From: Ignavibacteriales bacterium
GTDB taxonomy: Bacteria; Bacteroidota; Ignavibacteria; Ignavibacteriales; Melioribacteraceae
Length of the DNA: 64,000 nucleotides
Assembly (NCBI GenBank): GCA_026390795.1
Contig: JAPLFG010000003.1
Location: 2,356,001 to 2,420,000, forward strand
Reading direction: 5' to 3'
The position numbers and the translations under genes are program-made. This document shows, piece by piece, positions 36,306-45,247 of the stretch. Within the stretch, counting starts at the first letter, position 1, and the number at the start of each line of letters is the position of its first letter. The notes beneath the pieces were generated by a model. It saw only the letters and a program-made list of their open reading frames with translations, had not been told where the DNA came from and did no database searches.

Positions 36306-36330
36306 GCTACCTACAACAAGGGGTTTGGCG
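36306..36330 (+). other. Truncated attC-like left end behind the amidase
   Basis: CCTACAAC (36310-36317) followed by AAGGGGTTTGGCG. The 8-mer is the exact complement of GTTGTAGG at the putative cassette start (34528). This is the pairing expected between the two ends of one gene cassette. The matching right half (a CGCCAAACC-type box) was not found downstream, so the site is incomplete. Confidence 0.45.
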
Positions 36331-36464
36331 TTATTGGGGCTGGAAGTTATTAGCTTCGGCTGCAGTTCGCTATGAGCTTCGGTTTCGGCTTGACGTTAAT
36401 AATTTTAGCTTTAGTCCTTAACTTCAACTTTTAAAAAATATTGGGCTTCAGTGTCAGCTTGACG

Positions 36465-36546
36465 TTCCCCCGGCTGTCAAGGACCACTCCTTGACATCGA
36501 GAAATCCGGACAGGCTTAGTTTCGTCGAAGAATGGTCCTCGACGAC
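36465..36546. repeat. 82-bp double-hairpin repeat, right copy
   Basis: One base different from 33925-34006; the change (G to A) puts a mismatch in the second hairpin stem. Same orientation as the left copy. Confidence 0.85.
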
Positions 36547-36668
36547 CCAGATAAAGACTCTCTATCGGTAGTACCATCCCCTTAAATTTTTAGCTGAAAT
36601 CTAATAGTGGATGCCCAATAGAAACGTTCGGGCATGACAAATACTGATGCATTACTAGAGAATTGTCC

Positions 36669-36685
36669 ATTAGCGTATCAGTCAT
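36669..36685. repeat. 17-bp direct repeat, right copy
   Basis: Identical to 33909-33925. It lies 40 bp before the era start. Confidence 0.8.
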
Positions 36686-36724
36686 ACTTTCGATATTTTT
36701 GCCTCCACAATAAAAAAGAAGAAT

Positions 36725-37633
36725 ATGTCACATAAATCGGGATTCGTATCTATAATAGGAAAGCCCAACGTTGGTAAATCAACATTAATGAACGCTCTTA
36801 TCGGCGAAAAACTTTCAATCACAACAAGTAAACCGCAAACAACTCGTAAAAAAATTTTAGGAATTCTTTCTGCCGAAGATTACCAGATTATCTTTCAAGA
36901 TACACCTGGCATTCTAAATCCGGAATATCTTTTACAGGAGAGAATGCTTGAATATGTTTATCAGTCAGTAAAAGATTCCGAATTGATTTTATTCATTATT
37001 GATATCAAAGCAGATCCGAACGGTTCAGAAACTCTTTCCGATGAACGTGTTTCAAAAATTTTTGAGAATACTCAATTAAAAAAGATATTACTGATCAATA
37101 AGATAGATCTCTCAAATCAAAGTGTTGTTGAAAGTCTCATAAAAGATCTATCCGCAAAAGGAATTTTTGAAAAGATAATTCCAATTTCAGCTTCGGAAGG
37201 ATTTAATCTTTCTTCGGTTACTGAATCAATACTTGAGTTTCTTCCCGAACATCCAAAATATTATCCCGATGATCAATTGAGCGACGAAACCGAACGGTTC
37301 TTTGTCTCCGAAATCATTCGAGAAAAAGTTTTTGAAAGATACAGAGATGAAATTCCATACAGTACCGAAGTTTTAATTGCCGAGTATAAAGAACGCGAAA
37401 ATGCTAAAGACTTTATAAGTGCGGAAATTGTAGTAGAAAAAGAATCACAGAAACCGATTATTATCGGTAACAAGGGGGAAGCGATAAAAATGCTGGGTCA
37501 AGAATCCCGTGAAGCCATTGAAAAATTTTTACATCACGAAGTCTATCTTGAATTGCGTGTAAAAGTACGGGAGAAGTGGCGGTCAAATCCGAACATGTTA
37601 AAAAGTTTTGGCTATAAGGCGGATGATAAATAA
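36725..37633 (+). CDS. era: GTPase Era
   Basis: 302 residues. G1 motif GKPNVGKST at 12-20, G3 DTPG, G4 NKID. The C-terminal KH domain carries the GNKGEAIK loop. Era binds the 3' end of 16S rRNA during 30S assembly. It is the first gene of a tightly overlapping run that ends with ltaE. Confidence 0.96.
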   Translation: MSHKSGFVSIIGKPNVGKSTLMNALIGEKLSITTSKPQTTRKKILGILSAEDYQIIFQDTPGILNPEYLLQERMLEYVYQSVKDSELILFIIDIKADPNGSETLSDERVSKIFENTQLKKILLINKIDLSNQSVVESLIKDLSAKGIFEKIIPISASEGFNLSSVTESILEFLPEHPKYYPDDQLSDETERFFVSEIIREKVFERYRDEIPYSTEVLIAEYKERENAKDFISAEIVVEKESQKPIIIGNKGEAIKMLGQESREAIEKFLHHEVYLELRVKVREKWRSNPNMLKSFGYKADDK

Positions 37634-38588
37634 CCCTGCTCAAAAAACTTCCGGTAAATATGTTGGCGAGGGTGCTCTTCTTTTAATGACGCTTCTCTGG
37701 GGCGGTACATTTGTAATAATTAAAGAATCCCTTAACGATATTTCAAGTATGCTTTTTGTTTCATTCCGTTATGGAATTGCAGCTTCAATTCTTCTTTTAA
37801 TTATGGTTGTTAGAAAAATTAAGATTGATCTAAAATCTATATTACCGGGAATGTTCCTCGGTTTATTCCTTTCCCTTGGTTCTTTAACACAAACGCTCGG
37901 GCTTAAATATACATCGGCAACCAAATCCGGATTTCTGACCGGATCGTTAGTTGTGATGATTCCAATATTTCAAATGATCATTGAAAAAAAACTTCCGTCA
38001 AAAGGTTCTATGATTGGAACACTTCTAGTTTTTTTCGGAATAGTTTTTTTATCAAGCGGCGGAACATCAATAAAAGATTTTCTCGGCGAACTGGGAGCCA
38101 ACTTCAATTTCGGAGATGGAATAACACTAATCTGTGCCATCTTCTTCGCTCTGCATATAGTTTATATCGATGTTATCTCGTTGAAGAATCATTTCTGGAC
38201 AATTCTGCTTATGCAGATTTCCACTGCCTCTGTTCTTAGCTTTATCGCGGCATTCCTTTTCTCGGGAGTCTCGATCGAATCAATTCACATCTCAATCACA
38301 GAATATTTGATTTTCGGATTGCTCTATACTTCTGTCCTCGCAACACTTTTTAATATAGGACTTCAAACAAAATTTCAAAAAGTAGTAAGTCCTACAAAAG
38401 CGGGAATCATTTACTCATTCGAGCCGATCTTTGCAGCAATCTTTGCATTCTTTTTACTAAGTGAGAAAATCACTAACTTTGGTTTGGTAGGATGTGCGCT
38501 GATTTTTCTTGGCTTAATTGTTTCCGAAGTTTATGATTCATTCTTCGAAAAGAAAATAACAAATGAAGAGGGCAGAAATTTTAATTAA
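37623..38588 (+). CDS. EamA/DMT family transporter
   Basis: 321 residues from the ATG at 37623, which lies inside the era 3' end (11-bp overlap). The TTG at 37608 would add five residues and is less likely. About ten hydrophobic segments form two EamA repeats (first: LLLMTLLWGGTFVIIKE; second starting near GDGITLICAIFFALHIVYID). Drug/metabolite transporters of this type export amino acids or other metabolites; the substrate is unknown. Confidence 0.9.
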   Translation: MINNPAQKTSGKYVGEGALLLMTLLWGGTFVIIKESLNDISSMLFVSFRYGIAASILLLIMVVRKIKIDLKSILPGMFLGLFLSLGSLTQTLGLKYTSATKSGFLTGSLVVMIPIFQMIIEKKLPSKGSMIGTLLVFFGIVFLSSGGTSIKDFLGELGANFNFGDGITLICAIFFALHIVYIDVISLKNHFWTILLMQISTASVLSFIAAFLFSGVSIESIHISITEYLIFGLLYTSVLATLFNIGLQTKFQKVVSPTKAGIIYSFEPIFAAIFAFFLLSEKITNFGLVGCALIFLGLIVSEVYDSFFEKKITNEEGRNFN

Positions 38589-38835
38589 CGGTCTTGTCCA
38601 AGGAATTGGATTCAGATATTTTGTAGTTAGACTTGCTGAGAAATTTGGATTGAAAGGCTATACAAAAAATTTATATACCGGAGAAGTTTATACAGTTGTA
38701 GAAGGTGAATTGGCAGTGATTGAAGAATTTTTCAATAAAATAAAGATAGGTCCTTCACAAGCCGATGTGAAAAACGCATCTATAAAGTGGAGCGAATCAA
38801 AAAATGAGTTCACTAAATTTGAGGTACGGTATTGA
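38563..38835 (+). CDS. acyP: Acylphosphatase
   Basis: 90 residues with the full acylphosphatase signature LVQGIGFRYFVVRLAEKFG, containing the catalytic Arg, and GYTKNL with the catalytic Asn. It hydrolyses acyl phosphates such as carbamoyl phosphate or 1,3-bisphosphoglycerate. It overlaps the transporter gene by 26 bp and ispF by 4 bp. Confidence 0.94.
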   Translation: MKRAEILINGLVQGIGFRYFVVRLAEKFGLKGYTKNLYTGEVYTVVEGELAVIEEFFNKIKIGPSQADVKNASIKWSESKNEFTKFEVRY

Positions 38836-39323
38836 GCGCACAATTTAAAATTGGTTTTGGTTATGATGTCCATCCATTTTCAACAGACCGTAAATTAATT
38901 CTTGGCGGAGTTGAAATTCCTTCCGAAAAAGGATTGCTTGGGCATTCCGACGCCGATGTTCTTCTTCATGCGATATGCGACGCCATCCTTGGTGCTCTCG
39001 CGCTCGGTGATATCGGAAAACATTTTCCTAATACCGATCCTAAATACAAAGATGCCGACAGTAAACAATTGCTGAACCATGTTTTTTATTTGATGGCCGA
39101 TTTCCATTACGAAATTGGAAATGTGGATTCAACGGTTCTCCTTGAAGAGCCCAAACTTTCTATATTTATTCCCGAGATGAGAAAAATTATAGCAAATATT
39201 TTAAATGTAGACGTTGATCGTATTTCCATCAAAGCGACTACGTCAGAAAAATTAGGATTTGTCGGTCGTCAAGAAGGTTGTGCTGCCCATGCAGTTGTTC
39301 TTCTAACTAAAAAAGATAAATAA
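38832..39323 (+). CDS. ispF: 2-C-methyl-D-erythritol 2,4-cyclodiphosphate synthase
   Basis: 163 residues. Zinc and substrate motifs are DVHPF near the start, GHSDADVLLHAICDAILGA and GRQEGCAAHA at the end. It performs the fifth step of the non-mevalonate isoprenoid pathway. The TTG start overlaps the acyP stop; no ATG is near, and the family begins at this point. Confidence 0.95.
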   Translation: MSAQFKIGFGYDVHPFSTDRKLILGGVEIPSEKGLLGHSDADVLLHAICDAILGALALGDIGKHFPNTDPKYKDADSKQLLNHVFYLMADFHYEIGNVDSTVLLEEPKLSIFIPEMRKIIANILNVDVDRISIKATTSEKLGFVGRQEGCAAHAVVLLTKKDK

Positions 39324-39940
39324 TGCTTCATGAAATAATTTCCTATATCAGCACTCTCGATCCGGCACTAATCTATCTTGTTCTTTTCTTTTTTGCTTTC
39401 GTCGAAAATATTTTTCCTCCTTCACCGAGCGATTTTGTTGTCCTTTTTGGGGCAACTTTAATTGCAAATTCAACTCTTGGTTTCATACCGATATTATTGC
39501 TTACTAGTATCGGCAGCGGACTTGGTTTTATTGTAATGTATCTAATAGGTGAATTTTTTGGCGAAAAAATAATTCGCAAAGGAAAATTTAAATTTATCAA
39601 AGCAGAATATTTGATTAAAGCCGATCTATTCTTTCACAGGTACGGTTATAATATAATTATAATCAATCGATTTCTCCCAGGCACTCGTGCGGTAGTCAGT
39701 TTTTTCTGCGGAGTACACCGTCTTAAACCGATGCGTACATTTATCTATGCTTGGGTAAGTTCATTTATTTGGAATGCCCTGCTGATTTTTCTAGGCATTA
39801 AATTGGGAGAGAATCTGCAACTAATTGATTCTTATCTTTCTAAATATTCGATGATCATTTTATCACTCACATTCTTAGTAATTGTTTTTGTTTTGATTAG
39901 ATTTTGGTTGAAAAAGAAAAAGACAAATGAAATTTCTTGA
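39323..39940 (+). CDS. DedA family membrane protein
   Basis: 205 residues with about five membrane segments and the DedA signature: FVENIFPPSPSD, then GSGLGFIVMYLIGEFFG, and FLPGTRAVVSFFCGVHRL with the conserved Arg. DedA proteins act in lipid (undecaprenyl phosphate or phospholipid) flipping and proton-coupled envelope homeostasis. It starts on the last base of the ispF stop. Confidence 0.92.
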   Translation: MLHEIISYISTLDPALIYLVLFFFAFVENIFPPSPSDFVVLFGATLIANSTLGFIPILLLTSIGSGLGFIVMYLIGEFFGEKIIRKGKFKFIKAEYLIKADLFFHRYGYNIIIINRFLPGTRAVVSFFCGVHRLKPMRTFIYAWVSSFIWNALLIFLGIKLGENLQLIDSYLSKYSMIILSLTFLVIVFVLIRFWLKKKKTNEIS

Positions 39941-41582
39941 AAAGTATAGAATAGTTTTAACAACCGAAGAGAGAAAGGAACGAAAGAAAAATTTGTTGCT
40001 CGGGCTCTTAAGCGGTGTAATGCTTGGCATCTCCTATCCGCCGATTCCTTTGCCGTTTCTAAGTTTCTTTGCTTTTATCCCATTTCTCTATGTACTTGAA
40101 AAAAAAGAAACTCTTGCATCGCTGAACCGTTTTACCTACTTCATTCTTTTCTTTTTTAATTTAATAACATTATACTGGGTCGGAAGCTGGACAAAAGAAG
40201 CGGACACATTTTTGATGATCTCTGGCGCCGCACTCTTATTCTTTAATCCTTTCTTCTATTTAATTATACCAACGCTTTATCATTTTTCAAAAAAAACTTT
40301 TGGTAAAAGGATTGCACTTTTCCTTTTTCCCTTTTACTGGGTAACATTTGAATATCTCTATAGTTTAACCGACTTACGCTTTCCATGGCTTACGTTGGGA
40401 AATTGTTTACCCTACTTCAATACATTTATACAAGCCGCAGATATAGTAGGCGTCTATGGTCTTTCACTGATCATTCTGTTCCTTAATATTTTTATTTATC
40501 TCTCAATCAAAGATCTGAAAGAAAAAAAGAAGATTGATAATAAATTTGCTTTAGCAGCAGTTGCGCTTTTTTTTGTTGTGATGATCTATGGAGTTGTAAG
40601 GATAAATAGTTTCAAGATTGCAGATAAAAAAATAAAAGTCGGATTGATCCAGCCAAATTTGAATCCGTGGGATAAATGGAAAGCCGGTAATCTTGATGAT
40701 CAGCTTAGTCAATATTTGGAATTGTCGCAAAGTGCAATTAACAAAGGCGCAAAACTTATTATTTGGCCCGAATCCGCTTTGCCCGTCTATCTCCTCTCTG
40801 GAAATTATACAGATCAGGTTGACCGTATTCACAATTTTGTCAGCACGAAAAATATTTTTCTGATGACCGGAATGCCGGATGTAAATTTTTATTTTAATAA
40901 AAATGAATCTCCTAAAGATGCAAAAGAAACAAAGAGCGGCGTTCTGTATACATCTTATAATTCAATTTTACTTTTTACACCTTACTCTCTCGAAGTTCAG
41001 AAATATGGAAAGATAAAACTCGTTCCTTTTGGTGAGCATGTGCCGTTCGTTGAAGAACTTCCATTCTTAGGTGATTTTATTAAATGGGAAGTTGGTATAT
41101 CAAGCTGGAATGTTGGTAAGACTCAAACTGTATTTAATCTAAATGAATCGAATAATCTTCCTCTTAAAGTTGGCGGCGTTGTTTGTATTGAATCAATTTA
41201 TCCAGAATTTGTTGCTGGCTTTGTCCAACAGGGCGCAAACTTACTTGTGGTAGTCACAAACGACAGCTGGTACGGAAATTCAAGCGGACCGTATCAGCAT
41301 AAAGAAATTTCTGTTCTACGAGCTGTGGAAAACCGGAAGACGGTAGTCCGCGCCGCTAATGGCGGAGTTACTTGCATAATCGATCCGCTCGGAAGAACAA
41401 TTGCCTCAACAAAACTTTTTACACGTGATATTCTTGTTGTAGATGCAACTATAGAAGATGGAATGACATTTTATTCACGTTACCCATCTATAATGCCGTT
41501 GTTTTCTTCTTTCATTTCAATTGGAACCTTTTTGTTTTTTATTTATAAAAAAATCTCAACTAAACTGAAGAAAAGTTCATGA
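39927..41582 (+). CDS. lnt: Apolipoprotein N-acyltransferase
   Basis: 551 residues: an N-terminal multi-span region (about 25-230) and a C-terminal nitrilase-type domain. The Glu-Lys-Cys triad is visible in WPESALPVY, KLVPFGEHVPF and GGVVCIESIYPE. It adds the third acyl chain to lipoproteins in the inner membrane, consistent with a two-membrane envelope. It overlaps dedA by 14 bp. Confidence 0.94.
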   Translation: MKFLEKYRIVLTTEERKERKKNLLLGLLSGVMLGISYPPIPLPFLSFFAFIPFLYVLEKKETLASLNRFTYFILFFFNLITLYWVGSWTKEADTFLMISGAALLFFNPFFYLIIPTLYHFSKKTFGKRIALFLFPFYWVTFEYLYSLTDLRFPWLTLGNCLPYFNTFIQAADIVGVYGLSLIILFLNIFIYLSIKDLKEKKKIDNKFALAAVALFFVVMIYGVVRINSFKIADKKIKVGLIQPNLNPWDKWKAGNLDDQLSQYLELSQSAINKGAKLIIWPESALPVYLLSGNYTDQVDRIHNFVSTKNIFLMTGMPDVNFYFNKNESPKDAKETKSGVLYTSYNSILLFTPYSLEVQKYGKIKLVPFGEHVPFVEELPFLGDFIKWEVGISSWNVGKTQTVFNLNESNNLPLKVGGVVCIESIYPEFVAGFVQQGANLLVVVTNDSWYGNSSGPYQHKEISVLRAVENRKTVVRAANGGVTCIIDPLGRTIASTKLFTRDILVVDATIEDGMTFYSRYPSIMPLFSSFISIGTFLFFIYKKISTKLKKSS

Positions 41583-42610
41583 AAAAAATTATTGATTTAA
41601 GAAGCGACACTATAACAAAACCATCACAAGAAATGCGCAAGGCAATGTATGATGCTGAAGTAGGCGATGATGTGTACAAAGAAGATCCGACAGCAAATGA
41701 ATTAGAAAGATATGCCGCTGAACTTCTCGGAAAAGAGGCTGCACTTTTTGTCCCGAGCGGAGTGATGGGAAATCAAATTTGTTTGAACGTACTTACTCAA
41801 CCCGGCGATGAAGTAATTTGCGAAAAAGATGCTCACATATTTCAATACGAATCGGGTTCGCCAGCTGCCTTGAGCGGGATTCAGCTAAGTCTTGTTGATG
41901 GTACGCAAGGTATATTCACTCTTGAACAAGTTGAACAGTTGATTCGTCCCGAGAGCGCATATTATATGGCGCGTACAAAAGTTATCGAAGTTGAAAACAC
42001 ACACAACCGTGCCGGTGGAACAATTAATCCGATAAACAACATTATTGCTTTAAGTGAATTAGCAAAAAAATATAATCTTTACTTCCATCTTGATGGTGCA
42101 CGAATTTGGAATGCTTCTGTTGAGACCGGAATTTCACCTGCTGATTACGCAAAACATTTTGATTCAATTTCTTGCTGTCTTTCAAAGGGACTCGGTGCGC
42201 CGATCGGTTCTATAATTGCGGGGACTAAAGATTTCATTAAAGAAGCTTACCGTGTACGTAAAGCTTGGGGCGGCGGAATGCGCCAGGTTGGAATTCTCGC
42301 CTCAGCTGGTTTATTCGCACTCAAAAATAATATTCCGAGGTTGAAAGAAGATCATTTAAAGGCAAAAATATTGGCGGAGGCACTTTCAAAGATTCCGGGA
42401 TTAGCGATTCAAAAAGAATTTGTGCAGACAAATATTGTAATGTTTACACCGTTAAAAATGTCTGTAGATAATTTCCTGGCAAAAAGTAAAGATGCAGGAG
42501 TTCTACTTGGAACAGGAAAAGTTGGTGTTATACGGGCTGTAACTCACATGGATGCTACGATGGAAGAAATTGGAGAAGCAGCAAAGATTTTTGAACAGAT
42601 AATGTTATAA
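41579..42610 (+). CDS. ltaE: Low-specificity L-threonine aldolase
   Basis: 343 residues of the fold-type I PLP family. Start RSDTITKPSQEMRKAM, FHLDGARIWNA with the PLP-binding Asp, and CCLSKGLGAPIGS with the Schiff-base Lys. It cleaves L-threonine or allo-threonine to glycine and acetaldehyde. It overlaps lnt by 4 bp and closes the era operon. Confidence 0.94.
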   Translation: MKKIIDLRSDTITKPSQEMRKAMYDAEVGDDVYKEDPTANELERYAAELLGKEAALFVPSGVMGNQICLNVLTQPGDEVICEKDAHIFQYESGSPAALSGIQLSLVDGTQGIFTLEQVEQLIRPESAYYMARTKVIEVENTHNRAGGTINPINNIIALSELAKKYNLYFHLDGARIWNASVETGISPADYAKHFDSISCCLSKGLGAPIGSIIAGTKDFIKEAYRVRKAWGGGMRQVGILASAGLFALKNNIPRLKEDHLKAKILAEALSKIPGLAIQKEFVQTNIVMFTPLKMSVDNFLAKSKDAGVLLGTGKVGVIRAVTHMDATMEEIGEAAKIFEQIML

Positions 42611-42615
42611 AATTT

Positions 42616-42688
42616 TCATGATCTTAATCTTGCTCTCTCTTTTGATTAATTTTCAAAATGAGCAAGAATAAGATTATGATTATGATCA
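42616..42688. repeat. AAGATTATGA-type inverted repeat after ltaE
   Basis: TCATGATCTTAATCTTGCTC (42616-42635) pairs imperfectly with GAGCAAGAATAAGATTATGA (42660-42679). The same GCAAGATTATGA wording recurs at about 54580-54605 behind the rhodanese gene. Possibly a terminator-like interspersed repeat. Confidence 0.5.
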
Positions 42689-42708
42689 AGAAGGGATAGA
42701 AAGAATAA

Positions 42709-43161
42709 ATGGATATAACTAATTACAAACATAAAATCGTTGAAGTTGTTCGTTTCCACGAGGTTGATATTCTTGGGGTTTGTAACAATGCGGTTTACTT
42801 CAACTACTTTGAAGATGCGCGTATTAAATATATGCAAGACATCAAGAAAAATTTTGGGCTGATGGAAATATTGGAAGGCAACTCATTTTTCATCATGGTT
42901 CATAACAACTGTGATTACATAGCATCTGCGTATATGGACGACGAACTTAATATTTATACCCGGATAGAATTTATCAAGAATACTAGTTTTGGATTTAAGC
43001 ATATTGTGGAAAATAATAACACAGGTAAAATAATTGCTCGAGGCGGCGGGGTTGTAGTTCATATTAACAGAGCGACAAATAAGTCAATTCCAATCCCGAA
43101 TGAGTTTTATGAAGCAGTGCAAAAATTTGAAAAACATTTAGAAATTATTAAAACAACCTAA
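42709..43161 (+). CDS. Acyl-CoA thioesterase, 4HBT/hot-dog fold
   Basis: 150 residues of the 4-hydroxybenzoyl-CoA thioesterase type, with the active-site region FHEVDILGVCNNAVYFNYFEDARI. The catalytic Asp position is kept, while the usual GHVNN appears as GVCNN. Substrate chain is unknown. It ends overlapping the convergent DUF1624 gene by 4 bp. Confidence 0.85.
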   Translation: MDITNYKHKIVEVVRFHEVDILGVCNNAVYFNYFEDARIKYMQDIKKNFGLMEILEGNSFFIMVHNNCDYIASAYMDDELNIYTRIEFIKNTSFGFKHIVENNNTGKIIARGGGVVVHINRATNKSIPIPNEFYEAVQKFEKHLEIIKTT

Positions 43162-44288
43162 CGTATAAAAAATATTAACGTTGCTATACATAGTACCGAT
43201 ACTGTTAACCAACGTGAATAAAACGGGTACGTCCTTTTTAAATTGCCCCATACTTTTGCAAGCACAAGCATTAGTACAATCAAAACCACAGTTACGATCA
43301 GACATTGAAATAAATTGTAATCCTGCCGAGAAATCTGAATTAAACTTTTGCCTAAAATTACCTGCTGGTAAATTAATTGTAGATGTACCCAATAAACTAA
43401 AAGAGATTCACGGCTAACATCCAGTATGAGCGATTTATAATTCTCTTTATTGTGCAAATAAAACCAGAATGTTCCAAGCGCAAAAAGAATAACTCCGAAT
43501 CTTTCGAAAAAGAAAAATGGGCTTGGCCGATATTTGGCTGTCTGAGTCGGAAATAAGATATATTGAACAATCACGCTAATAAGATAAAATGCTGTACCAT
43601 AAATAATCAGTTTTTTTGCGAACTCTTTTTCGGCTCCTTCCTTTCGAGCTTTGATGTAATATTTTGCGACATAAGCACCGCTAAAAACAAAAGCCCACCA
43701 TGGAAATCCCGGAAATAAAGAGCCGTGCATTTTGTTAAAATAATTTGCGAAGAAAAGAGGCATGTACTTTGCAAAATCAATACTCCATGTTATTGGACTT
43801 ACAATCAATACAAGTGCAGTGATAATCAAAGAAAAATTGTAAAAACCGTTCTCCGATTTGATCACAATTCGAGCAAGGAGAAGAAATATAAGTCCTGTTG
43901 AGATTAATTGAAGAATATCAACAGTGTATAAACTTTCTAAATTAGACTGTGTGGGATTAGCCAAAATTTTTGCGAACGAGTAATAAGGAATATGAAGCGA
44001 GTACCCTACAAAAAAGATTAATCCAATTCTTGATACTTTGCGCCAAAATTCCTTACCAAATGTTCTTAGTTGTACAATCCCTTTTTGTAGAGAAAGAACA
44101 AAAACCAATCCCGAAGCGAAACTAAAGGAAGGCGCTACTAATCCATTGATAAAATTCAAACGGGCAAACCACCATGTATCTCTAAGCGCCGGGGTTAATA
44201 ATGCATTAACAACGTGCACTTCGATCATAATAATTAAGGCAAGCCCTTTTAAAAGATCGATAAACAAAGCCCGGTTTTTTAAATCCAT
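43158..44288 (-). CDS. DUF1624/heparan-alpha-glucosaminide N-acetyltransferase-like membrane protein
   Basis: 376 residues with about ten membrane segments. The N-terminus RALFIDLLKGLALIIMIEVH carries the D and EVH residues typical of the DUF1624/HGSNAT-like acyltransferase group. Such proteins acetylate glycans or lipids from the cytosolic acetyl-CoA pool. The actual acceptor is unknown. Single convergent gene. Confidence 0.8.
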   Translation of the reverse strand: MDLKNRALFIDLLKGLALIIMIEVHVVNALLTPALRDTWWFARLNFINGLVAPSFSFASGLVFVLSLQKGIVQLRTFGKEFWRKVSRIGLIFFVGYSLHIPYYSFAKILANPTQSNLESLYTVDILQLISTGLIFLLLARIVIKSENGFYNFSLIITALVLIVSPITWSIDFAKYMPLFFANYFNKMHGSLFPGFPWWAFVFSGAYVAKYYIKARKEGAEKEFAKKLIIYGTAFYLISVIVQYILFPTQTAKYRPSPFFFFERFGVILFALGTFWFYLHNKENYKSLILDVSRESLLVYWVHLQLIYQQVILGKSLIQISRQDYNLFQCLIVTVVLIVLMLVLAKVWGNLKRTYPFYSRWLTVSVLCIATLIFFIR

Positions 44289-44434
44289 TTTTTACTCAAA
44301 AAAATTTGTGTTAAGATAATGAATTTAAAATTTTTACAATAATCCGACCAGGTAAATTTTAACATTTTATATTGTATCATTTATTATTAAAATTCATTAG
44401 TTTAACACAGGAACAAGTAAATAAGTGGGGCATT

Positions 44435-45121
44435 ATGAATCTTGTTTTTGATATTGAAACTGTTAGTTTTGGTTTTGAAACCCTTTCAGAATCCCAACGG
44501 GAATTCCTTCTTCGATACACCGAATACGAAAAAGATTGCCAGAAAAAAAGCGAATTGGTCGATGAAACTATGCGCTATCTCAGTCTCTATCCGTACACAG
44601 CAAAAATTATTTCACTTGGATTGTTCAACACAGAAACCGGCAAATCGATGGTCTTTTTTGAAGGCGGAAATGATGATGAATGGATTGCTGAAGAAAAAGT
44701 TATTAAGTACAAACCAGTAGATGAAAAACAAATGCTATCATATTTCTGGAAGTATGCAGACAAAGCGGAAAAATTAATTTCATTCAACGGTAGAAACTTT
44801 GATCTGCCCTTCATAATGATTCGCTCGGTTTTAAACAAAGTTAAACCAACAAAAAATTATCTGAAGAATCGTTACGATTCAACTCACCATATTGATATGC
44901 TTGAACAACTCACATTTTACGGTCTTACTAAAAAATTTAATCTTGATTTCTATTGTCATGCTTTCGGTGTAGAATCGCCTAAATCCAAAGGAATTACGGG
45001 TATGGATGTTAAAGAACTTTACCGAGCCGGAAGGATGAAGGACATTGCAATTTACTGCGGACAAGATGTTAAAGCTACATTCGAACTTTATAACATATGG
45101 GATGAGTATCTCAACATCTAG
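44435..45121 (+). CDS. DEDDy-type 3'-5' exonuclease
   Basis: 228 residues from the ATG at 44435, with GTGGGG just upstream; the open frame extends further 5' without support. RNase H-like exonuclease with Exo I FDIET, Exo II LISFNGRNFDLPF and Exo III IAIYCGQDV (Tyr and Asp). This matches the predicted PolB-associated/Rv2179-like 3'-5' exonuclease family of Bacteroidota. A clean terminator follows. Confidence 0.82.
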   Translation: MNLVFDIETVSFGFETLSESQREFLLRYTEYEKDCQKKSELVDETMRYLSLYPYTAKIISLGLFNTETGKSMVFFEGGNDDEWIAEEKVIKYKPVDEKQMLSYFWKYADKAEKLISFNGRNFDLPFIMIRSVLNKVKPTKNYLKNRYDSTHHIDMLEQLTFYGLTKKFNLDFYCHAFGVESPKSKGITGMDVKELYRAGRMKDIAIYCGQDVKATFELYNIWDEYLNI

Positions 45122-45165
45122 GTTTTACAGATAAGACATGAATTAAAATTGTCAAATCAATTCCC

Positions 45166-45185
45166 AGAGGCACACCGGTGCCTCT
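45166..45185 (+). terminator. Rho-independent terminator after the exonuclease gene
   Basis: AGAGGCAC/GTGCCTCT 8-bp perfect stem with a 4-base loop, followed by TTTTTG. Confidence 0.88.
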
Positions 45186-45247
45186 TTTTGTTTTAAAGAT
45201 TTTATTTGGGAAATTACTTCTAAGAGTTTTCAAATTTAGAATAATTC

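Larger units (their letters stand above)
36189..36724. other. Accessory intergenic region, right part of island
   Basis: 536 bases without a gene. It holds a partial attC-like left end (36306-36330), low-complexity GCTTCGG-type repeats (36350-36400), the right 82-bp repeat, a small ATGCCC/GGGCAT hairpin (36611-36635) and the right 17-bp repeat. Confidence 0.6.

Noticed and set aside
36310-36720. Complete second attC site behind the amidase
   Set aside because: Only the left R''-L''-like half could be found; no complementary right half in the following 400 bases. Reported as truncated only.
37608-37622. TTG start at 37608 for the EamA transporter
   Set aside because: The ATG at 37623 is closer to the usual start of the first membrane segment; the extra residues overlap era and have no support.
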